Shown: in pieces, positions 49,212-58,869 of the stretch
Position numbering within the stretch: the stretch's first letter is position 1
Layout of the letters: each line of letters begins with the position of its first letter
NCBI GenBank assembly: GCA_033557465.1
Contig: CM066037.1
Span: forward strand, 520,978,686-521,042,685
Direction: 5' to 3'
Length of the DNA stretch: 64,000 nt
DNA from: Ichthyophis bannanicus
Taxonomy: Eukaryota > Chordata > Amphibia > Gymnophiona > Ichthyophiidae
Notes under the pieces: generated by a model
What the model was told of the DNA's origin: nothing
The model's input: only the letters and a program-made list of their open reading frames with translations
Databases searched by the model: none
Position numbers and translations under genes: made by a program

Positions 49212-51018
49212 TGGATGAACTTTCCAATGGGTTTAAAAAGTGTACCAAAATGCTCTGGTACTATCTCAGTCACTGAAAACATGACTGATGTTTAAAATGT
49301 TTGGGCCCAGACTATTTGCCAAAAGAATGTCTGTTGTGCCTACAAATGTCTGAACAGGGCCAATAAGTTTGATTCTCTGTTCGCCTTGGACTCTATTTCC
49401 GGTGCTTTGGCATAGTCTAGGACATCGGCCTCTTCTCTTCGTTCTTGGGTCTCTTCAAAGTCCAAACATAAGTCTAAGACTAAAGCATCGGCATCGAAGT
49501 CCAATACCGAGCATCGAGGTAAGTCCTTATATCAAGATGCACCAAAGCATACATCCAATGCAGGTTGGCCTGCCAAACAGCCCTAGTGGGAGGACCAACC
49601 CTCCAAAGCATCACAGGGGTTCCAGAACGCTCACAAGGCCTTGACCTCCAGAGAGCTACTGGTACTATGCTCTGGAATGATGGCTCAATGCCCCCTACAC
49701 TATTCCACCCAAGCATCTGTCTTCTCCTTCGATAAGCATATCCGCGCTATCGAGAGGAGCTTGGCAGCGCTCCTGGCAGCCTCGGTACAGGTAGCATAAA
49801 ATGCTCCAGCGGCACAGGCGCCAGTTCTCACCTCGAGGCTGGCAACTCTCGAGACTATTTTGGAAAATCCACTCACTCCAGTGCCACAGTTGGAACAGAC
49901 TGACATTGTTGGCTCAGTTCCTGGTACCAATACAGCTCACCATGAGCATCGGCATCAAGCCTTGACATCAGCACAGGATCGTCGATACATTGATTTTCTT
50001 TTGGAATCAGATACTTCCTCTTCCAATTTCGAGGGCACATTGAAGGATTCCAGAGTCACCCGGGTTATCCCTTCCGACCATTCCCCTCCTCATGAATGGT
50101 GTCAATCCCTGCCAGAGGACATATCCTTTCAGGACTTCATTAGGGACATGGCAGATCTCTAGATCACTGTGACATCCGAGACAGAACCGAGAACAGAGGT
50201 GCATCAAATCCTCCAGGATTTAATGCTACGTATGTGGGAGGCCCTGTTAATGGTTTCGCCTATCAGCAAATGCCTCAGTACCATGTACCAAGTTCCGCCA
50301 TCTCCTGGGTTTCAAAAGCCTCAGTTACCATACCGCTCCATTGTAATGGAATCGGCCATGCGCTGCATCAAGAGTTTGAAGATTCATTCCTCCATGCCTC
50401 CAGGCAAGGATGCTAGCGCTCTCGATGCCTTTAGGCATTGTCGTTTTCAGGCATGCATGCTGATGTCCAGAATCAATTCGTACATGCTCTACATGGGCAT
50501 TTCTCTAAAAGATATCTCCAGAGATTTTGAGAGTTTTTTGCTCCTGTCCTTCCTGATGACAAACAAGATGCATTCCTGACTTTAGTTAAGCAAAATCAGA
50601 ATACATCCACGTTTCTTATAAGAGCATCTGTCAATGCCTTTGAGTCTTCCAGCAAAGCCTCAGCAATCTGCACTGGTGCTCGCAGGATGGCCTGGCTTCC
50701 AGGCATTGGACCTTAAGCAATGGGTTCACGATAAATTAGCCAATATTGGTTCTTCTGGAGAAAACCTCTTTGGAAAGGCTGGTGAGCAAGAGACTATCCA
50801 GAAAGACTTCTGACCCCTCAAGAAAGAACGCCAATGTCAAGAAGTCTTTCTTTTCTAAAAAGAAGAGGTATTACTATTCTTATTCACCTCGAACTGCATA
50901 CCAACCCCAGCAGCAGCAACAGAGGCAACAAGGCCCTAGTCAGGCTAAAAAGCTTATGGCAACTGAGACACAACCAGCTTCTCCAACAGTCATCACCTGG
51001 CTTTTGACTCCTTTCTAG
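49212..51018 (+). pseudogene. DIRS Gag-like ORF1 (copy G)
   Basis: Traces of the Cys/His module (NGFKKCTK, then SGTISVTE in another frame). The later part is clearer: LPEDISFQDFIRDMADL, FQKPQLPYRSIVMESAMRCI, MLYMGISLKDISRDFE and a Lys/Gln-rich tail with many Gln (PQQQQQRQQG). Closest to copy F. At least five frame breaks or stops. Confidence 0.75.
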
Positions 51019-52950
51019 AGAGCATAGCCACTCTCCCTCTGTAGGGCTCCCAACCCCTTCACATAGCAGGCAGACTGTTCTTATGCCCACAAGTGGCATC
51101 TTATCACATCAGAAATATGGACTCTCAACATCATCCAAAATGGCTATCTGCTTCACGTCCAAAGTTTACCCCACCACCACCTCCACAAGGGATAATCTAA
51201 CAAGCCCCTTGCAGACTAATCTTCTGTCAGCTGAGGTGGCCACCCTATGAGACTTTCAGCCAATTAACGCCCCTTGCTGCCCTTTATGGTCCACCTTTTG
51301 GGTCGCCTGTGGCTTTTACAGGTTTTTTTCAGTAGCTTGTAGCTTGGGAGTCCCATATGCGAGGACTGACTTCCTCTTGTTCCCAGAGAAAGCGTAGTTA
51401 CTCACCTGTAACAGGTGTTCTCCAGGGACAGCAGGAATCAGTCCTCACAACCTTCCCCCTCCTCGTGGAGTTTTTTTCTTTTTTTGATTTTGAGCTATGT
51501 CATCATACTGAGGTAAGATGGCACCTTTGGGAGGGAAGGTGACCGTGCATGGGCAGTGTTGGTCCCAAAGGCTTTCTATGAAAGAGGGGGATTGGATTTG
51601 AGGGGGCTTCGTCAGTGCCCGTGTCACCCATATGTGAGGACTTATTCTTGCTGTCCCCCAGAGAACACCTGTTATAGGTGAGTAACTATGCTTTCCCTTC
51701 AGTCTGGCATCTGCACCCAGTGTGTTCACAAAGAGCATGGCGATAGTTGCAGGCTACCTTCGTACTTTGGGGATCTTTGTCTTCCCCTATGTAGATGACT
51801 GGTTAAAAAGGGGAGAATCCCCAGAAGAGAGAAAGCTATCTCTCTTCATAGCACAATCACGCTGCTTCAAAATCTGGGGTTTGTTTTCAAAACTTTCCAA
51901 AGTCTCGCCTGATGCCATTGCAGCAGCTCTAATTCATCGGAGCACTTCTGGAGACTCTTCAGGCCCGAGCTTTCCTCTCACAGGATCACTATGTCTGTCT
52001 TATTCAGCTGGCTAACACTGTAAGAAGCAGCACAGTTGTCACTGCTCAACAGATGCTGCGCCTTCTGGGTCACATGGCCTTTGCAGTCCATGTTCCATAT
52101 GCCCGGCTACCATGCAAAAGGCTCAATGGACTTTTCTCTCAATGGACTCAGGCGACCGGGCATCTTTCCAATAAGGTTTGCATCACACCACCTCTGGTCA
52201 ATTCTCTTCAGTGGTGGTGTACCCCTCAAAACTTACTCGGAGGGTCACCTTTTCAGGTTCCTCTACCTCAATGCACCCTAACAATGGATGCATCCAAACT
52301 CAGGTGGGGGGCACATCTGGACAGTCTCACTACTCAAGGGCAGTGGACACAACAAGAGTCTCAGATGCAAATCAATTTCCTTGAACTTCAGGGTCTCGGG
52401 AATGCCCTTCAGGTTTTTCAATCCCAACTTTCTGGCAAACAGGTCTTAGTCCAGACAGTCAGGTAGCGATGTTCTATGTGAACAAATAGGGTGGAACAGG
52501 TTCATATCCCCTCTGTCAAGAAGCCCTTTGTCTCCTCTTCTTCTCCATTGCACACCTCAGCCATCTCAGGGTGGTGTATCTCCCTGGCACACTCAACCTC
52601 CTAGTGGACAGTCTCCGCCATATCCTTCATCCACACGGATGGACTCTGAATCAGAAAATGGCTTCCCAGATCTTCCATCTGTGGGGGACCCCCAGAATAG
52701 ATCTGTTCTCCACACAGGAGAATACACAACTGCCACTTTTGCTAGAGGCTTCCTTCCCAATGCAGTCAGTTGCCGGATGCCTTCCTTCTTCATCGGGGCA
52801 GGGATCTGTTTAATGCATTCCCTCCCACCCACCCCCTTAATATCCAAGACCTTGTTCAAGTTGCAGGCCAACAGGGGCTCCATGATTCTAATCGCCCCTT
52901 ACTCACCCCACCAGCCATGGTTTTCTCTGTTGCTTAGTCTAGCATAGACT
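51019..52950 (+). pseudogene. RT - RNase H - MT-like (copy G), split by copy J
   Basis: A short RT start (51040-51236) is followed by copy J. RT resumes at 51695 with SAPSVFTKSMAIVAGYLRTL and FPYVDDWL, so the region with motif A is lost. RNase H traces: MLRLLGHMAFAVHVPYARLP, LTMDASKLRWGAHL, INFLELQGL. The C-terminal domain retains GTPRIDLFSTQENTQLPLL and LPPTPLISKTLFKL. Confidence 0.7.
51237..51694 (+). mobile_element. DIRS copy J: isolated 3' end inside the RT of copy G
   Basis: Only the 3' untranslated part, ICR (51350-51447) and right ITR (51506-51694) are present. The ends are recognisable (TGACTTCCTCTTGTTCCC; GAGTAACTATGCTTT). The right join is at ...TATGC-TTT-CCCTTCAGTCTGG. There is no left ITR, so this is a deletion derivative or the remains of a larger insertion that also removed RT motif A. 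Confidence 0.75.
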
Positions 52951-52996
52951 CCACCCCTCAGCTTGTGGCACGCGCCCAACCTCCCCTCTCAGGAGC

Positions 52997-53265
52997 ATGC
53001 AACGCTCTTCCATCCCACCCACAGGTCCTCTGACTCACGGCTTGTCTGCTGAAAGCATAGATTTGGATAACATCAACCTTCCTCAGCTGGTCAAGGACAT
53101 TTTGCTGGCATCACGCAAGCAGTCTACGAGATGTTCTTATGCCTTCAAGTGGTGGCGGTTCACCCTCTGGTGTACCCTGAAACATATTGATCCTTCTGCC
53201 TGGCCGGTGGATTTGCTTCTACAGTATCTTTCACTTATCCACCACAGGACTTGACTAGCTCTTTC
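52997..53265 (+). pseudogene. Tyrosine recombinase N-terminal part (copy G)
   Basis: LPQLVKDILLASRKQSTRCS, then YAFKWWRFTLWC and DLLLQYL match the start of YR in copies B-F. The gene is cut at 53265 by the L1 insertion and continues at 54915. Confidence 0.75.
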
Positions 53266-53276
53266 TGGGGGAGTTC

Positions 53277-53287
53277 CAAGATGGCGG
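53277..53287 (+). promoter_or_regulatory. YY1-type site at the L1 5' end
   Basis: CAAGATGGCGG at the extreme 5' end of the element. Mammalian L1 has a YY1 site in the same place, where it sets the transcription start. Function here is inferred. Confidence 0.5.
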
Positions 53288-53324
53288 GTTGACGCAAACG
53301 GCTTGCAGTGGCGTTTTTCCTGTT

Positions 53325-54655
53325 ATGGGTAAAAGAAAGACTAAGGGGGTTAAGAAGCCCTCCATTACCCCGGCGGCCTCGTCTTCGTTACCTTTACGAG
53401 TGGTGGGTCCACTTGATTCTTTTCTTATGCCGCAGTGGCAGCCGGGAGTAACGATGGTGTTGAGCCCTTTTGGTCTCCCGCTGGAGTTGGACAGCTCGCC
53501 GGGAGGCTCTGGGCCTGAGATCTCACCGCCGGAGCAGTGGCGCCCTCCCACGGATCCTTTGCTTGCGAGGAGTCCAGCATTGTTGGAGGCAGCGTCTCCT
53601 TCCGGCTTAGGAGGAGGTGCGGAACCTGGAGGGTCGACTCCGCTGAGGAGTAGTGGAGTGGTTAGTTCATCTCTCCTTGACAGCTTGGGAGTACCTGCTT
53701 TGAGGAAGGTTGTTAGCAGGACGGCTGACGCCTTACCTGCAGCTGGGACGTCGGGCAGTGGAGCAGCAGCCCGCGGAGAACAGCACAGTTATGGCACAAG
53801 TTCCAGTAACGTTTTCCTTTGAGAGACCTGTTGAATTCACTCTGGAGACTATCTGGTCTGCCATTGTAAAACTTAGGGAAATGGTTGCACCCCAGGTTTC
53901 TGCTTTGGCGGCTCAGTCTCAAATTCATACCATTTTGCTTTAGCAGCACACTTTAGAAGTTTCTGCTTTACAGTCTTCGATGTCGGATCTTCAGTAGAAA
54001 GTGGCCCAGTGTGAAGATGGCATTATTTCCTATTTGAAGGACGCATTGGCTTTAAAGACACGGATTGAAATGTTAGAGAATGCATCAAGATAGTCTAATC
54101 TTTGTGTTATAAATTTTCCGAAGGTTTCAGGCATTAGTTCAAAGGAGATGTTTAAGAAATATTTGGTAGAGGGTTTGGGAGTTCCTTTGGAGTCTCATCC
54201 CCCCTATGCTTAAAATGTATTCTCTCTCTTTGGGTAAAAAGGAGGTTGGTGGTGGGATAATCCCTGGAGTAGAACAAAGTGATGTTTTAGATATTTCTGC
54301 TATTTTGGAAATTTCACTAACTGGATCCGTTTCTCCTACTTTGATTGTAACATTTGTTCTTTCCTCAGATAGGGATTGGTTCCTGCGTATGGTTTTTAGG
54401 AAACGTAATGTATTATTTTATGGGCTAACTGTATGGGTTTTTCCAGATTTATCTAAGGAAACTCAGAGATGACGGAAAGAATTTCTATTGCTTCGTCCAG
54501 GTGTGCTTTTATTGGGGGGACAATTATTTTTGAAATTCCCTTGCAAATGTATGGTTAAGTTGAATTCTGTTTTTTATATTTTTTTTGAGCCATCACAGTT
54601 GCTTGCCTTCCTGAGTGCTCGCCGCCCTGTTGAGATGGTCTCAGCATCACACTAA
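53325..54655 (+). pseudogene. L1 ORF1 protein
   Basis: The probable ATG at 53325 gives MGKRKTKGVKKPS. A Pro/Ser/Gly-rich N-terminal region and a helical, coiled-coil-like part (TLETIWSAIVKLREMV...) follow. An RRM-like segment near 54110 (NLCVINFPK) and a C-terminal domain FPDLSKETQR, LLRPGVLLLGGQLF, FPCKCMVKLN and FFEPSQLLAFLSARR match L1-type ORF1 proteins of lower vertebrates. Several stops and at least two frameshifts. ORF1p is an RNA-binding trimer in known L1s. Confidence 0.7.
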
Positions 54656-54914
54656 TAGTTTTTGGCCTGGTTGGTTGTTCCCGTCAGGTTTTTTCTTCTC
54701 AGGTTTATGAGTTATATAAGTTTGGTTTCTCCCCCTGCTGTTTGTGGGCTATAATAGGGGCAGGACTGTATATGCTGCTTTTGGTTTTCTTGTTATAATA
54801 CTGATGTATCAATGTTGATTTCTTTCTGTACCCTAATTTCTATGCAAGTGTGTTTATGCTTGGATTTATTGTAAAATGATAAAGATAAAATTTTAAAAAA
54901 AGACTAGCTCTTTC

Positions 54915-55384
54915 AGAGTTCATCTTATTGCCATTACAGCCTACCATAGGGCAGTGGACAGTCTGCCTACTTCATTGCACCCTTTGGTGCAACGCTTCAT
55001 GCAGGTTTTGCTGTTATCTAATCCACCTATCAAATCTCTGCTGGTGGCATGGGACCTCAATGTGGATTAAGCACAGCTTCTAAGGCCTCCTTTTCAGCCT
55101 TTAGCCACCACGTCTTTGAAATTCCTTTCTTGGAAGGCTATCTTACTCATTGCCCTCACCTCTGCTCACTGTATTAGTGAGCTGCAGGCCTTAGTGTCAG
55201 AACCTCCATACACTTGCTTCCACCATGACAAGGTAGTTTTCTGGACTTGTCCACACTTCCTTCTGAAGGTGGTCTGTCCTTTTTCATATCCGTCTGTGAT
55301 GGTACCGGTTGTCTTTCCCAGCCCTCATGCCTCCAGAAGCAGCCTTACACATGCTAGATTGTAAATGTGTTTTGGCTTTCTACT
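54915..55384 (+). pseudogene. Tyrosine recombinase middle part (copy G)
   Basis: Resumes the YR gene after the L1. FLSWKAILLIALTSAHCISE shows box I with the catalytic Arg changed to Cys (HCISEL for RRVSEL). PYTCFHHDKVVFWTCPHFLL and LDCKCVLAFY follow, then the L2 begins. Confidence 0.75.
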
Positions 55385-56699
55385 TATTTATTTATTTATT
55401 TATTTAACAGGTTTTCTATACCGCCTTTTCCTTAAATCAAAGCGGTTACCAGACACAAGAAGGGAGAACAGAGACAGGGGGGCATACACTGACTAAACTA
55501 AAGAGTGAAGGTAAAATTGGGATACGCAACATCAAGGAACCGTTACAGTAAAACAAGTTATATGCAGGCTATAATAATAGAGACTGTTAGATGTCTGTGC
55601 CATAGTACTCAGTGAAGAGTACAAATTTCAGTTGTTTTCTGAACTCCTTTAAATCATCCATGGATCGCACATCGGGAGGGAGAGAGTTCCATATAAGTGG
55701 GGCCGATAAGGAAATTGCCCTTTGTGTAGTACATTTACACGCTTTTCTGAAACTACTTGGGGTGCTGAGGGTGTTTGATGTAGTTATTCGTCTTGGCCTG
55801 TTATTCTGGAGTAAGAGGTTATGAAGGCTAAAAGCAGAGCATTTATGTCTGATCTTGAATATATTAATTACTATCTTGTATTTGACGCGCTGGCTTATTG
55901 GAAGCCAGTGGAGCTCTTTGAGAGTAGGGGTAATGTGATCTTGAGATGCTGAGCCAGCAATAATTCTGGCTGCCGTGTTCTGAGCCATCTGAAGAGGTTT
56001 AAGTGAGTGTTTTGAAAGACCGTAGTAGATAGGATTACAAAAGTCCAGAATAGGAGTTATTAAGGCTTGGCAGACAGACCGGAAGTGGTCATATGAGAGT
56101 AAGGGCTTGAGGCGTCTAATCACTTTCATTCTGTAGTATGCAGACCTCACAGTTTTTCTGATGTGTGACTGGAGGGTTAGACCTTTATCGAGGGTAATTC
56201 CAAGATATCTAACTTCATCCTTAACTGGTATTGTAATGTTGTTGTATTTAATGAAAGGTGGGGGGTTGAAGTCGGTGTTTCGAGTGACAATAAGCGCCTC
56301 TGTTTTATTGTAGTTTAAGGCAAGGTTATTGCATGTGAGCCAGGAAGACATGTTGTCAAGGCAATTTGTGATCTTGCTGTAGTCGGGGTTAATGAGATCA
56401 ATCGGTGTATAAATCATGATGTCATCTGCATAAATCGTATAACTTATTTGATGGGCTGCCATAATTTGACAAATTGGCTGAATAAAAATGTTGAATAGAA
56501 GGGAAGAAAGCGCAGATCCCTGAGGTACTCCTTGCTTGATATTTGTAGGCTGTGAAGTGTTGTTTCCAATTTTAACCTGAAACTGCCTGTTTGTTAAATA
56601 AGAGTTAAACCAACTAAGGACAGTACCAGAGATACCGATACTTTCCAATCTTGATAGGAGGATAGTGTGGTCAACTGTGTCGAAAGCCGCTGAAATAGA
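55385..56699 (-). mobile_element. L2-type LINE, 5' truncated, inserted in YR of copy G
   Basis: Minus strand. The 3' end at 55385 has the sense tail GCGGTATAGAAAACCTGTTA followed by AAATAAATAAATA. A long RT frame spans 55587-56648. About 40 codons of YR are missing at the insertion point, so the target was deleted or later trimmed. No clear target duplication. Confidence 0.8.
55587..56648 (-). CDS. L2-type reverse transcriptase, C-terminal 353 residues
   Basis: Open frame with GVPQGSALSSLLFNIFI (motif B), YTIYADDIMIY (YADD active site), LALNYNKTEALIV and VRYLGITLDKGL. The C-terminal L2 signature QDHITPTLKELHWLP...SQRVKYKIVINIFK and WNSLPPDVRS is present. Motif A and everything upstream are lost by 5' truncation, although TVDHTILLS can still be read beyond the frame end. 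No stop in 353 codons suggests a fairly recent insertion. Confidence 0.82.
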   Translation of the reverse strand: MESIGISGTVLSWFNSYLTNRQFQVKIGNNTSQPTNIKQGVPQGSALSSLLFNIFIQPICQIMAAHQISYTIYADDIMIYTPIDLINPDYSKITNCLDNMSSWLTCNNLALNYNKTEALIVTRNTDFNPPPFIKYNNITIPVKDEVRYLGITLDKGLTLQSHIRKTVRSAYYRMKVIRRLKPLLSYDHFRSVCQALITPILDFCNPIYYGLSKHSLKPLQMAQNTAARIIAGSASQDHITPTLKELHWLPISQRVKYKIVINIFKIRHKCSAFSLHNLLLQNNRPRRITTSNTLSTPSSFRKACKCTTQRAISLSAPLIWNSLPPDVRSMDDLKEFRKQLKFVLFTEYYGTDI

Positions 56700-56940
56700 C
56701 TGTATTTCTTTTGCCTATTCTCAGGCAGGGCTCTCCCTTGATGGTCATGTCACTGCACACAATGTGCGGGCCATGGCAACATCTCTTGCCAACTTGCGTT
56801 CTGTCTCTGTTGAGGAGATCTGTTGAGCAGCTACTTGGAACTCCATTCACACCTTTGCTGCTCACTACTGCCTAGACAGGGACTCCCATTGGGATGCTGT
56901 CTTTGGTCAGGAGGTCCTTCAGCATCTTTTTGGGACTTAA
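56700..56940 (+). pseudogene. Tyrosine recombinase C-terminal part (copy G)
   Basis: CISFAYSQAGLSLDGHVTAH with HNVRAMATS (HxxR kept), then a stop in the AATW box (EEIC-stop-AATWNS). The Tyr is retained in AAHYCLDRDS. The gene ends VLQHLFGT. Confidence 0.75.
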
Positions 56941-57079
56941 CACCTACCCTCCACATCCTGGACTGTTCTGCTACCAGACTCCTCTAACCTTTCTCTTGCA
57001 TGCTGTGCTAGAGTCCAAAGAGGCCACTTGGGATCTATACTCTCTGGCTGTACTCTCTAGCCCTGTGGTTGTCTGTTTA

Positions 57080-57308
57080 GTCTGGAGATAGGATTGTTAC
57101 TCACCTGTAATAGGTGATCTCCAAGAACAGAAGGTAGACACGCAGGCACAGTAGAGTGCTCCCATAAGCTTTCATAGTGTGGAGCTCAGTCCCATGTGGA
57201 GGAGCATTCCCGTGTGGGCTCAGTTGGTACTGATGATACCCATACGTGAAGACTGATTCCCGCTGTTCCGGGAGATCACCAGTTACAAGTAAATAACAAT
57301 GCTTTCTC
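57080..57308 (+). repeat. DIRS ICR remnant and right ITR (copy G)
   Basis: GTTACTCACCTGTAATAGGT near 57098 is the right-end half of an ICR. The right terminus follows closely (GAAGACTGATTCCCGCTGTT ... CAAGTAAATAACAATGCTTT). The segment between is much shorter than in other copies, so part of the ICR and ITR is deleted. Confidence 0.65.
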
Positions 57309-57317
57309 CTCCATCTG

Positions 57318-57510
57318 GATAACGTAATTACTCACCTGTAACAGATGATCTCCAGGAACAGAAGGAATTTAGTCTTCACATATGGGTGATATCTGTACCG
57401 ACGGAGCCCACATGGAAGCGCTCAACCAGCATCCAATAGGAATGCTTTTGGGAGCATCCCACTATGCCTGCATTGCTGCCTTCCCGCCTTTGTGACTTTC
57501 CCTCCTCAGT
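57318..57510 (-). repeat. DIRS right inverted terminal repeat (copy H)
   Basis: On the plus strand it reads AATTACTCACCTGTAACAGA, then TCCAGGAACAGAAGGAATTT. The palindrome position is decayed (TCTGTACCGAC). Its outer end faces the outer right end of copy G. Confidence 0.7.
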
Positions 57511-57539
57511 TGAATTTGTAGTTGAGATAAAAGGAGAGA

Positions 57540-58055
57540 AACATAGAAATATGATGACAGAAAACGACCACATGGCCTATCTAGTCTGTCCTTCCATATC
57601 AACCACTACAACAGTCCCCTTTTTCCCTTTAGACATCCTCTGTTTGTCCCATGCTTTTTTTGAATTCAGATACTGTCCTCATCTCTACCACCTCCACTGG
57701 GAGACTATTCCACGGATCCACCACTCTTTCCATAATGAAATATTTCTGCATATCACTCCTGAATCTATCCCCCTTCACCCTCATCCCATGTCCCCTTGTA
57801 GCAGAACTTGCTTTCAATTGAAAGAGGCTCTCTCCCTGTACATTTATGCCACGGAGGTATTTAAACATCTCAATCATATCACCTCTATCCTGCCTTTCCT
57901 CTAAGGTGTACATCTTAAGATCCTTAAGTCTGTCCTCATATGCTTTATAATGAAGAGCACTAACCATTTTAGTAGCCACCCTCTGTACTGACTCCATCCT
58001 GTTTATATCCTTTTGAAGGTGCAGTCTCCAGCATTGCACACTATACTCCAGAATA
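57540..58055 (-). mobile_element. CR1-type 3' end (second subfamily) in copy H
   Basis: The 3' end (plus strand GAAACATAGAAATATGATGAC) and a 136-codon minus-strand frame (57629-58039) with DRGDMIEMFKYL and VDPWNSLPVEVVEM, the end of CR1 ORF2. It differs from the CR1 at 22951. The frame is still open. Confidence 0.75.
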
Positions 58056-58103
58056 GAGAGAGAGGGAGAAACTCTACAACTCCTAGGGGAGGGGAGGGTG
58101 GGT

Positions 58104-58206
58104 TGTGAAGACTAAATTCCTGCTGTTCCCAGAGATCACCTGTCCAGGTGAGCAACTATGCTATCTCCAGGAACAAGCAGGAATGTAGTCTTTACATATG
58201 GGACTC
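58104..58206 (-). repeat. DIRS internal complementary region (copy H)
   Basis: In plus orientation it shows the right-type end (CTGCTGTTCCCAGAGATCACC) joined through GAGCAACTATGCTATCTCC to the left-type end (CAGGAACAAGCAGGAATG). This is the mirror of the arrangement in plus-strand copies and proves the orientation. Confidence 0.75.
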
Positions 58207-58339
58207 CCTAGCTCCCAGATGCCAGAGGAAGGTCCCCAGAATTGGTAGATTTTCCTCAGAGCAGGTCTTTAATGGACATCTGGCATCAAAAATTCCAGGA
58301 CGGAAGGTAGGAGTTGACCTAAGTGTGAAAGAGGTGTTA

Positions 58340-58496
58340 AAGTACAGCCTGACCAAACATGGCATCCCGGTGGGAGTCCTTGTCCAAACAGTAATGTGCA
58401 GTAAAGGTATGCACCAAAGACCAGGTGGCTGCTTTGCAGATTTTGTCAATGGCTACAGAATGTAGGTTTGCAGTGGAGGCAGCCATGGCACGAACA
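58340..58496 (-). pseudogene. Tyrosine recombinase C-terminal fragment (copy H)
   Basis: Minus-strand frame: VRAMAASTANLHSVAIDKIC, KAATWSLVHTFTAH and YCLDKDSHRDAMFGQAVL. The Arg of HxxR and the Tyr are kept. Copy F begins directly before the VR, between the His and Arg of the HxxR box. Confidence 0.75.
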
Positions 58497-58665
58497 ATCT
58501 CCAGGAACAAGCAGGAATGAGTCTTCACATATGGGTATGTCGGTACCGACAGAGCCTGCGCGGGAACGCTCCCCAGCTTCCCAAAAAAGGAAAGCTTTTG
58601 GGAGCATCCCACAGCGCCTGCGCGCTGCCTTCCTGCCTTTCCTAACCGCCTCTCCTCAGTTCTTT
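58497..58665 (+). repeat. DIRS left inverted terminal repeat (copy F)
   Basis: Starts ATCTCCAGGAACAAGCAGGA. It carries the perfect palindrome GTCGGTACCGAC at 58539-58550 and an NRF1-like GCGCCTGCGC in place of GCGCATGCGC. It ends near CTCTCCTCAG. Confidence 0.85.
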
Positions 58666-58869
58666 TCCACGGAGCCAGCAGGTCATGTTCCTGTCACCGC
58701 TGAAGAAGTTCTTTATTTTATTTCTTTGGCCGCGCGTCTGCCTTCCTTGACGTCGGGCCGGTACCGCCGGTCTTTCTTTCTTTTCTTTAAAAACAAAAAA
58801 CAAAACACTTTTTCCCTCACTTAGTGTGTTTTTTCTCTTGGGCCTTAGGCTTCACGAGAAAATTTCCTC

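Larger units (their letters stand above)
53266..54901 (+). mobile_element. ORF1-only L1-type LINE (half-LINE), complete insertion
   Basis: Flanked by the 13-bp duplication GACTAGCTCTTTC (53253-53265 and 54902-54914). The 5' end TGGGGGAGTTCCAAGATGGC resembles L1 5' ends. The 3' end is an A-rich tail (AAAATTTTAAAAAAA). It encodes only ORF1; no endonuclease or RT is present. It resembles the HAL1 type known from mammals. Confidence 0.8.
48847..57308 (+). mobile_element. DIRS copy G (F-like subfamily), old, broken by three insertions
   Basis: Left ITR, gag, RT/RNase H/MT-like, YR, ICR and right ITR are all recognisable but decayed. It is interrupted by a DIRS 3' end (J, 51237-51694), an ORF1-only L1 (53266-54901) and an L2 (55385-56699). 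Its right end lies against the right end of the inverted copy H. Confidence 0.8.
57309..58496 (-). mobile_element. DIRS copy H (minus strand), 3' end only, holding a CR1
   Basis: Read on the minus strand: YR C-terminus (58496-58340), 3' untranslated part, ICR (58206-58104), then right ITR to about 57318. A CR1 piece interrupts it at 57540-58055. The YR gene is cut at 58496 by copy F; the rest of H should lie beyond copy F, outside the window. Confidence 0.75.

Noticed and set aside
49480..49716. Small minus-strand frames in copy G gag as genes
   Set aside because: No conserved motif; they lie opposite decayed gag coding sequence.
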